Made by a program: the position numbers and the translations under genes | Shown here: positions 17,136 to 23,145 of the stretch, piece by piece | How positions within the stretch are numbered: position 1 is the stretch's first letter | How the letters are laid out: each line of letters begins with the position of its first letter | Assembly: GCA_002373995.1 (NCBI GenBank) | Contig: DFLB01000056.1 | Coordinates: forward strand, 5,306-58,773 | DNA from: Bacteroidales bacterium UBA3630 | GTDB lineage: Bacteria; Bacteroidota; Bacteroidia; Bacteroidales; P3 | Length of the DNA stretch: 53,468 nucleotides | Direction: 5' to 3' | The notes under the pieces: model-generated | What the model was told of the DNA's origin: nothing | Databases searched by the model: none | The model's input: only the letters and a program-made list of their open reading frames with translations

Positions 17136-17828
17136 TTAAGGATTTATCCGTTTAACAATCATTATGCTCACCTCCCACAACAAATATATCGGCACACTCA
17201 CCAACGCCAGCGTGAAAGGGTCTCCCGTAGGGGTGATGATTGCCCCCAGCACAACTATTACCACAATGGCGTGGCGACGGTAGCGACGCATAAACGAAGC
17301 CTTAAGAACACCTATCTTGGCCAGCAGCCAGCACATCACCGGCAACTCGAACACCACCCCCATCACCAGACTCATCACACCCAGCACCGACATATAGCTC
17401 GACAGCGTGATGGCGTTCTGCACCTCCCCACTCACCTGGTATCCCCCAAGGAACCGCACCGTGAAAGGAAAGATCACAAAATAGTTGAGCGCCACTCCTG
17501 CCAGGAAAAGCAAGTACCCTACCGCCACAGCCCTCACCGTCAACCTCCGCTCCACTGCGTAAAGCCCAGGCGCCACAAAAGCAAACATCTGGTACAATAT
17601 ATAGGGCGAAACAACAATTATGCCCGCCCAGAGAGCCACTCGCATGTGGATAAGAAACTGTTGCGTCAACTCCACATTGATCAGCCTCATCCCCTCGGGC
17701 TTCGGCCACAGCACCACGGCAAACAACTGCTCCTTGAAGCAAAAGCACGCCACCGCCGCCACCACTGCCGCCACCAGCACTCGCCACAGCCGCGAGCGCA
17801 ACTCGTCCAGGTGCTCCCAGAAGGTCAT
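17136..17828 (-). CDS. tatC: twin-arginine translocase subunit TatC
   Basis: 230 residues with six predicted membrane helices. It opens with the TatC signature FWEHLDELRSRL. The family loops FVAPGLYAVERR and FELPVM are present, as is the late ITPTGDPFT. TatC is the inner-membrane receptor for folded proteins with twin-arginine signals. Its ATG overlaps the tatA stop (ATGA-type). Two neighbours, the aldo/keto reductase and the polyferredoxin, carry RR motifs and are likely clients. Confidence 0.95.
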   Translation of the reverse strand: MTFWEHLDELRSRLWRVLVAAVVAAVACFCFKEQLFAVVLWPKPEGMRLINVELTQQFLIHMRVALWAGIIVVSPYILYQMFAFVAPGLYAVERRLTVRAVAVGYLLFLAGVALNYFVIFPFTVRFLGGYQVSGEVQNAITLSSYMSVLGVMSLVMGVVFELPVMCWLLAKIGVLKASFMRRYRRHAIVVIVVLGAIITPTGDPFTLALVSVPIYLLWEVSIMIVKRINP

Positions 17829-18016
17829 CAGGCCTTGTCGGAGGGGTCAGACTTGTCGGACAGGTCGTTGTCCACGCCGTTCACTCCGTCCTTGAAACTC
17901 TTCACCCCCTTGCCGAGCCCCTTCATCAGCTCCGGTATCTTCTTGCCGCCAAAGAGCAACAGCACCACGAGTACAATGACTATAATCTCCCATGTACCCA
18001 AGAATAACAGTTTCAT
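17828..18016 (-). CDS. tatA: twin-arginine translocase subunit TatA
   Basis: 62 residues. One N-terminal membrane helix (IIVIVLVVLLLFGGKKIPEL) is followed by the amphipathic helix MKGLGKGVKSFKDG, the TatA/E hallmark. The acidic tail LSDKSDPSDKA is encoded by a 9-bp repeat (17834-17870), so the C-terminus has been written by repeat sequence. No TatB was seen, as is usual for Bacteroidetes. It overlaps the upstream reductase gene by 4 bp and tatC downstream by 1-3 bp. Confidence 0.93.
   Translation of the reverse strand: MKLLFLGTWEIIVIVLVVLLLFGGKKIPELMKGLGKGVKSFKDGVNGVDNDLSDKSDPSDKA
17834..17870. repeat. 9-bp repeat forming the tatA C-terminus
   Basis: Degenerate 9-bp units of type CTTGTCGGA are read in frame on the minus strand as Ser-Asp-Lys/Pro triplets. 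The unit length, a multiple of three, leaves the frame intact. Confidence 0.65.
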
Positions 18017-19404
18017 ACCAATGAATCTTTAAGTTTGTTGGTGTAACCTTCTATCATGCGCATCTTGTCGGGGATGGCTATATGCTGCGGGCAATGCTTG
18101 AGGCACTCGCCGCAGCCAATGCAGTGGTCAGCCTGACGCAGCCGCTCTATGCTCTTGTCGTAGGTCGTCAGGAAAGCCCTTCTCGCACGCCGAAACTCCC
18201 TCTGCTCCACAGTGCCCTCGCTGGCTATGTTGCCCTCCGAGAGGCTCTTGTTGTAGAACGAGAAAATGCCCGGAATATCCAGCCCGTAGGGACACGGCAT
18301 GCAATACTGGCACGTAGTGCACGGTATGACAGGAAAGTGGGCATACTCATCAGCCACGCGGTCCAGCAACGCCATCTGCGCATCGGTCAGCGGCTTGACT
18401 GGCGAGTGCGTGCGCACATTGTCCTCCACCTGCTCTATGGCCCCCATGCCGCTCAGCGAGGTCATGATGCGGGGATACATGCCAAGGTACCGGAACGCCC
18501 ACGACGCAAGGCTGCGCTCCGGTTCGCTCTCTTTGAGCTTATGGGCCAGCGCCTCGTTGAGCGTCGCCAAGCGGCCGCCAAGAAGCGGTTCCATGATGAC
18601 GATAGGAATTTCCCTCTTGTCGAGTTCGCCATACAGGTAGTCTGCATTGACATTCTCGGCCTCTATCTCGTGCGCATAGTGCCAATCGACATAGTTCATC
18701 TGTATCTGCGCAAAGTCCCAGTGATACCTCTCGTGCAGCGCCACCACCTTGTCAAACTCGCTCTGCTCCCCGTGAAACGACCAGCCAAGGTTGCGTATGC
18801 GGCCTTTCTCCCTCTCTTCCATCAGGAAATCGAGCACTCCGTTGTCGACAAAACGTTTCTCGAAGTCGCTCTTTCCCTCCTTGTCCACGCCGCCAAACGA
18901 GTGGAGCAGATAGTAGTCAATGTGGTCTACCTGCAACGATTGGAACGACTGCTCGTACATCTTCAGGCTCGCCTCTCGCGTCCAGGTACGGAAATTGCTC
19001 ATCTTTGTAGCAATAAGCCACTTGTCCCGCGGATGGCGGTTGAGGGCAATGCCCGTAGCCGTCTCTGACATGCCGCGCAGGTAGACGGGGGCCGTGTCAA
19101 AGTAGTTGACACCATGCTCTATGGCATAGTCCACCATGCGGTTGATGTGCTCCTGGTCAAGTTTGGCGTCGGGGTTGTCGCGCAGGTTGCCTCCTCCTTC
19201 CACAGGCAGACGCATCATGCCGAACCCCAACAGGCTGACCTTCTGGCCGTGGGTATCCTCGCGGTAGGTCATCTGGCCTTCAGGCACCTCGCCTATGGCA
19301 AAGCCCTCCGCCTTGCGGCCACGGGGATTGTCGCAGCCCGCAGCCATTGCAGCACCCACCGCAGCGGCACCGGCCATGCCTTTCAAAAACGTTCGTCTAT
19401 CCAT
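18013..19404 (-). CDS. Tat-exported aldo/keto reductase with ferredoxin tail
   Basis: 463 residues. The N-terminus DRRTFLKGMAGAAAVGAAM is a twin-arginine signal, and AAGC at about residue 24 looks like a lipobox, so the protein should be a Tat-exported lipoprotein. Residues about 55-350 form an aldo/keto reductase barrel, with DTAPVYLRGMSETATG and DYYLLHSFGG as family motifs. The tail carries CTTCQYCMPCP and CIGCGECLKHCP, two [4Fe-4S] binding sets. Together this suggests an electron-transferring reductase outside the cytosol. It overlaps tatA by 4 bp, so the exporter and a probable client are one operon. The substrate is unknown. Confidence 0.88.
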   Translation of the reverse strand: MDRRTFLKGMAGAAAVGAAMAAGCDNPRGRKAEGFAIGEVPEGQMTYREDTHGQKVSLLGFGMMRLPVEGGGNLRDNPDAKLDQEHINRMVDYAIEHGVNYFDTAPVYLRGMSETATGIALNRHPRDKWLIATKMSNFRTWTREASLKMYEQSFQSLQVDHIDYYLLHSFGGVDKEGKSDFEKRFVDNGVLDFLMEEREKGRIRNLGWSFHGEQSEFDKVVALHERYHWDFAQIQMNYVDWHYAHEIEAENVNADYLYGELDKREIPIVIMEPLLGGRLATLNEALAHKLKESEPERSLASWAFRYLGMYPRIMTSLSGMGAIEQVEDNVRTHSPVKPLTDAQMALLDRVADEYAHFPVIPCTTCQYCMPCPYGLDIPGIFSFYNKSLSEGNIASEGTVEQREFRRARRAFLTTYDKSIERLRQADHCIGCGECLKHCPQHIAIPDKMRMIEGYTNKLKDSLV

Positions 19405-19411
19405 ACTTGTC

Positions 19412-20407
19412 TTATCGCTTGTCGTTCTGCTCTTTCAGGTGTTTGCGACGCTTGCCGCTGGCCCAAAAGCCGTACACCTCGCTCACATTGCCGGCAGTCG
19501 AGAAGGCGTCGATCTTCTCGTCCTTCATCCACGCCAGTATCTTGCTGAACTCGTCCTTGTTGAGCAGCACCTCGAGTTCTATGCTCTTCTCGCCGCTATA
19601 GCCACCAGTGACTTCATACAGGGTGCATCCGCGATGCAACGTGCCAATGATGTACTGGCGTATGCGCTCGTAGTCTTTCGACACAATGCAGAGACGCTTG
19701 TGGTTGTTGAGGGTGGCGGTGAAGTAGTCTACCACCAGACCGTTGATCCACGTCCCGATAAGACCGATGATGACCATACGGAACGGGTTGATGAAGAAAG
19801 CCGTGCAGCAAATGACGGCACCGGCGATAGACACCGACGTGCCAATATCGAAGTGCAGGTATTTGTTCACTATCTTGGCCAGAATGTCCAAGCCACCGGT
19901 CGAAGCATTGATGCTGAACATCAGGGCCTGCGAAGCGCTGAGCAGCAACACGAAGCAGCACAGGTCGAGCCACGGGTCGCCCATCACAGAGGCCGAGCCG
20001 GTGATGGGGTTAGGATTGGCAATGAGGTACTCGCCAGCAGCATTCTTGGCATCCCACGGAAGCACTTTGGCCCACAGGTCGGTCAGCGGACCCAGGATAA
20101 GGGCGGTATAGACCGTCTTGGCACCAAACTCCTTGTTGATCAGCAGGAAGGCCAAGATAAGGAGAATGATATTGATGACCATGATGAGCGTACCGAGCGA
20201 GATATAGATGCCCATGCCCTCAAATATCTTGGTCAGCACAATGCTCAGACCGGAGATGGTACCGATGATAAGTTTGCTGGGCACCAGGAAATAGTAGACG
20301 GCGGCGGCCGTGACAGCCATGCCAAGCGTCATGATGACCAGTTCTTTCCAGAATTTCCATGTTCCCATGTACTTCACAAAGTCGGTAAGTGACTGTTTGA
20401 TGTTCAT
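19412..20407 (-). CDS. YitT family membrane protein (DUF161/DUF2179)
   Basis: 331 residues. About five or six N-terminal membrane helices carry the YitT motifs PSKLIIGTISGLSIVL and NASTGGLDILAKIV. A cytosolic DUF2179 domain follows at about 230-320, with TLHRGCTLYEVTGGYSG. The molecular role is unknown. It lies 7 bp upstream of the reductase gene on the same strand, apparently in the same operon. The Lys/Arg-rich C-terminus may be disordered. Confidence 0.88.
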   Translation of the reverse strand: MNIKQSLTDFVKYMGTWKFWKELVIMTLGMAVTAAAVYYFLVPSKLIIGTISGLSIVLTKIFEGMGIYISLGTLIMVINIILLILAFLLINKEFGAKTVYTALILGPLTDLWAKVLPWDAKNAAGEYLIANPNPITGSASVMGDPWLDLCCFVLLLSASQALMFSINASTGGLDILAKIVNKYLHFDIGTSVSIAGAVICCTAFFINPFRMVIIGLIGTWINGLVVDYFTATLNNHKRLCIVSKDYERIRQYIIGTLHRGCTLYEVTGGYSGEKSIELEVLLNKDEFSKILAWMKDEKIDAFSTAGNVSEVYGFWASGKRRKHLKEQNDKR

Positions 20408-20473
20408 TTCTGTAGTTTTAATGTGGTTTTATTCTTTTTAATTATTTATTTTCCTTTCAAGCCCCTTCTCCCC

Positions 20474-20557
20474 CTCTTCAACTCTTCGACTCTTTGACCC
20501 TTTGACTTTTAGACTTTTAGACTCTTTGACCCTTAGACTCTTTGACTCTTCAACTCT
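20474..20557. repeat. 8-bp CTCTTNGA tandem repeat
   Basis: About ten degenerate 8-bp units (CTCTTCAA, CTCTTCGA, CTCTTTGA, CTTTTAGA and similar) lie between the YitT start and the polyferredoxin stop. A second array of the same unit, in the same orientation, lies at 21953-21989 on the other side of the polyferredoxin gene. Confidence 0.85.
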
Positions 20558-20565
20558 CCCCCTCC

Positions 20566-21945
20566 TCAAACCTCCTGATGCACCTCGCGTCCTTCGACAT
20601 AGATGGCTGCCGCGGGACGGGCCGGGCAGTAGTACTCGCAGGCTCCGCAACCAAGGCAGCGCGATTCGTTGACGACAGGCACCTGGTGCCCGTCGTCGAG
20701 AGTGACCATGCTGATGGCCGCTGCGGGGCAGTGGCGCGCACAGGTGCCGCAAGCTATGCCCTGTGCCGAGAGGCAGTTGTCGTGCACTGCGACAGCGACA
20801 CCTATCGAGATGGCTGTTTTCTCCTCTTTGCTGACAGGCAGGATGGCCCCCGTAGGGCACACCTCGCTGCAGCGGGTGCAGGCCATGCGGCAGTAGCCGT
20901 CGGTGTAGTTCATCTCGGGCTGCATGAGGCTTTCCAGTTTGGACGAGGGACGAAGCACCTTCTCGGGACACTGGCTGACGCAGAGTTGGCAGCCGGTGCA
21001 ATGGTCGTGGAAATTCTTCAGGCTGCGGGCCCCGAAGGGTTTCACGGCAGTCTTGCGCAGCGGCACGCTCTTGCCGGTCAGCGCCGCCAGGCCTCCGTCG
21101 AGTTTCTGCTCCTGGGCTTCGACCACCATGGCAGTGCCTACGGCAGCAGTCGTTGCCAGAAACTTGCGTCGGCTACCGTCCACCGGTTTCTCGCTCTCTT
21201 CTTTCTTCTTTCCACTTAGCGAGATGGCCCCCACCGGACACTGAGCCAGACAGTTCCAGCAGTCTACGCAGCGCGAGTGGTCTACCCGCTTGCCGCCGTC
21301 GATGTCTATACACATGGCTTTGCACCCTTGCTCGCAGCGGTGGCAACCGACGCACTTCGCATTGTCGATGCGGATGCCGAAGATGCGGTAGCGGCTGACG
21401 AGGCTCAGCAGCGACCCTATGGGGCAGATGGTGTTGCACCACATGCGGCCCATGGTGAAGCTCATCAGACCTATGACGACCAGCGTAACGATGGCCACCC
21501 ACCGCACCGCTCCGGCGGCGTGCAGGCCTGTCACCATGCGGGCGTAGGCGCTGTAGGGGGCTATGAGCAGCGCTATACTGTTCATCCCCACCAGCATAGC
21601 CAGCACAAAGAGCACCAGCACAGTGTAGCGCAACCCGTTGGCCGGCTTGGTATAGTGGAACTTGCGCTTGGGGAAGATGACCTTGTGGGCCCAGGTGAAG
21701 ATGTCCTGGAAGATGCCCATAGGACACACAACGGCGCAGTAGAAACGGCCTATCAGCAACGTGACCACCAGCATGGCAGCCACCAGCAGGAAGTTGCCCG
21801 CCAGCAGCGCCGGCAGCATCTGCACTTTGGGCGCCCAGCCCATCCAGTGGCGCAGAACGCCTGTGGTGTCAAGCAGCAGTGCCGTGATGCCGAGGAGCAT
21901 CAGCGCCGCAAGAATAATGCGTACAACTTTCAGAGATTTATTCAT
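20566..21945 (-). CDS. NapH/NapG-like membrane polyferredoxin fusion
   Basis: 459 residues. The first 180 are NapH/NosR-like: about five membrane helices with CAVVCPMG (Cys70, Cys74) and CNTICPIG (Cys170, Cys174). Two [4Fe-4S] sets follow at about 198-237 (CVGCHRCEQGC, CVDCWNCLAQCP). At 258-262 lies an internal twin-arginine motif, GSRRKFLATTAAVGTAM, resembling a NapG Tat signal. Four more cluster motifs follow, ending with CLGCGACEYYCP at about 430-440. It looks like a membrane electron carrier fused to an exported ferredoxin. It may feed the Tat-exported reductase downstream, an inference from context. It is flanked on both sides by 8-bp repeats. Confidence 0.85.
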   Translation of the reverse strand: MNKSLKVVRIILAALMLLGITALLLDTTGVLRHWMGWAPKVQMLPALLAGNFLLVAAMLVVTLLIGRFYCAVVCPMGIFQDIFTWAHKVIFPKRKFHYTKPANGLRYTVLVLFVLAMLVGMNSIALLIAPYSAYARMVTGLHAAGAVRWVAIVTLVVIGLMSFTMGRMWCNTICPIGSLLSLVSRYRIFGIRIDNAKCVGCHRCEQGCKAMCIDIDGGKRVDHSRCVDCWNCLAQCPVGAISLSGKKKEESEKPVDGSRRKFLATTAAVGTAMVVEAQEQKLDGGLAALTGKSVPLRKTAVKPFGARSLKNFHDHCTGCQLCVSQCPEKVLRPSSKLESLMQPEMNYTDGYCRMACTRCSEVCPTGAILPVSKEEKTAISIGVAVAVHDNCLSAQGIACGTCARHCPAAAISMVTLDDGHQVPVVNESRCLGCGACEYYCPARPAAAIYVEGREVHQEV

Positions 21946-21952
21946 TTATCCT

Positions 21953-21989
21953 AACTCTTAAACTTTAAAACTCTTAGACTCTTAGACTC
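21953..21989. repeat. 8-bp CTCTTAGA tandem repeat
   Basis: About four 8-bp units lie between the regulator stop (21995) and the polyferredoxin start (21945). Same unit and orientation as 20474-20557. Confidence 0.75.
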
Positions 21990-21994
21990 CCTAC

Positions 21995-22855
21995 CTACTG
22001 CCTCTTCAGCATGGCATACACTGCCAGGCCTGCCACGCTCTTGATGCCTGTCTTGCGGGTGATGCTTTTGCGGTGGGTATTGACGGTGTTGACGGCGATA
22101 TTGAGCCGCTCGCCTATCTCTTTGCTGCTCAGGCCCTGCGCCACAAGTTCGAGCACATCGAGCTCGCGGTCGCTGAGCTGGTAGTCTTCGGGCGGCAGGA
22201 GGAGCATCTCCTCTATCTCGGCGTGCTTCTCCAGGTCGCGGCTGAGCTGCATGATGTCAAACACCAGCTCCATCATCTCCTCGTTGAGGCGTTCGCCGGG
22301 GATGTATTTGAGGATGATTTGCGTGAGGTCGTTGAGTTTGTCCTTGATGTTATCGTGGCTTTTGACGTAGCTCTCGCTGGCGGCGCGCTTGGAGCTTTCC
22401 TTGCTGCTGAGGGTGTCGAGCATCAGGCCGAGGTTCTTTTCCTCGCGGCGCACGTGTTCGCGCACCTCCTTGCAGTAGTCGGCGAAGTATTTTTTCAGCA
22501 CGACGGACGACTGCTCGCCCGCCGAGTCGGCGATGTGGTCGAGGTGGTGCTGGAGGTGCGGCAGGCGGTCTTCGATGTAGTAGCGGTGCGAGGCCTGAAG
22601 GTGCTCGACGACCATGCGGCTGTCGATGCGGGCCATCTCCTCGTCGTCGGGACGGAAGTCGTCGAAGGAATAGATGTTGCACACCGTCAGGAAGAAGTTC
22701 TCGTCGACGCCATTCTCGCGGCAGACCTCCTTGACGCTTCTCTCGCCGAAGCCAAGGGGGATGCCGAAACGGGGCAGCATCAGTATCAGGTCGTAGTTAG
22801 ACGCTATCATGTCGGCCATCTTCATGCGGCCGGTGAATATGGTTCGTTTGCTCAC
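21995..22855 (-). CDS. hemerythrin-LuxR transcription regulator with ScdA-like N-terminus
   Basis: 286 residues with three parts. Residues about 13-65 (MADMIASNYDLILMLPRFGI, then LGFGERSVKEVC) resemble the ScdA/YtfE N-terminal domain but lack its Cys-Cys pair. Residues about 85-215 are a hemerythrin-like four-helix bundle, with HLQASHRYYIEDRLPHLQHH and later REHVRREEKN and EKHAEIEEM as candidate di-iron ligands. Residues about 225-286 are a LuxR helix-turn-helix (LSDRELDVLELVAQGLSSKEI). It probably senses oxygen, nitric oxide or redox state. The start is GTG at 22855; the first ten residues seem part of the domain. It is upstream of, and probably controls, the polyferredoxin-Tat locus. Confidence 0.85.
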   Translation of the reverse strand: MSKRTIFTGRMKMADMIASNYDLILMLPRFGIPLGFGERSVKEVCRENGVDENFFLTVCNIYSFDDFRPDDEEMARIDSRMVVEHLQASHRYYIEDRLPHLQHHLDHIADSAGEQSSVVLKKYFADYCKEVREHVRREEKNLGLMLDTLSSKESSKRAASESYVKSHDNIKDKLNDLTQIILKYIPGERLNEEMMELVFDIMQLSRDLEKHAEIEEMLLLPPEDYQLSDRELDVLELVAQGLSSKEIGERLNIAVNTVNTHRKSITRKTGIKSVAGLAVYAMLKRQ

Positions 22856-22900
22856 TGCATGAACGGTTTAACGGGTGCGTGCACCCATAGTTTTGCGCGG

Positions 22901-22908
22901 CAAAAGTA
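22901..22908 (-). promoter_or_regulatory. -7 promoter element for the hemerythrin-LuxR gene
   Basis: The minus strand reads TACTTTTG, matching TAnnTTTG. Transcription would start near 22895, about 40 nt before the GTG start. No convincing -33 box. Confidence 0.55.
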
Positions 22909-22988
22909 CTAAAAAAAAACAACATAGCCGTAAAAATATTGCATCCCGCCGAAATCGCCGTCGCCGCACCGTCGCCGCACCGCCGTTC

Positions 22989-23057
22989 GTCCGGTTTTTA
23001 TCGGACCACCATCGGACCATCTTCGGACCACCATCGGACCATCCTCGGACCAAGAGC
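22989..23057 (+). repeat. GGTCCG element, copy C (5 x 11 bp plus hairpin)
   Basis: CGGACC begins at 23002, 23013, 23024, 23035 and 23046, exactly 11 bp apart. The hairpin is GTCCG (22989-22993) with CGGAC (23002-23006) around 8 nt, and the far end is CAAGAGC. It lies between the divergent regulator and GH3 genes, in the same orientation as copy B. Apart from promoter elements at both edges, nothing else was seen in the 290-bp gap. Confidence 0.9.
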
Positions 23058-23133
23058 GGAGGTGGAGGTGATACGTTGACAGGAGGATACGGGGGGCGCG
23101 AAAAAAAAGATGCACTGTGAGAGGTTTTTTGTG

Positions 23134-23141
23134 TATCTTTG
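23134..23141 (+). promoter_or_regulatory. -7 element directly before the GH3 start codon
   Basis: TATCTTTG is a full TAnnTTTG match and ends only 4 bp before the ATG at 23146. If used, the transcript would begin at or next to the start codon, giving a leaderless mRNA. No clear -33 box. Confidence 0.5.
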
Positions 23142-23145
23142 CAGT

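Noticed and set aside
22989..23057. Rho-independent terminator
   Set aside because: The hairpin is short (5 bp) and not followed by a T-run, and it lies upstream of both neighbours rather than after a gene.
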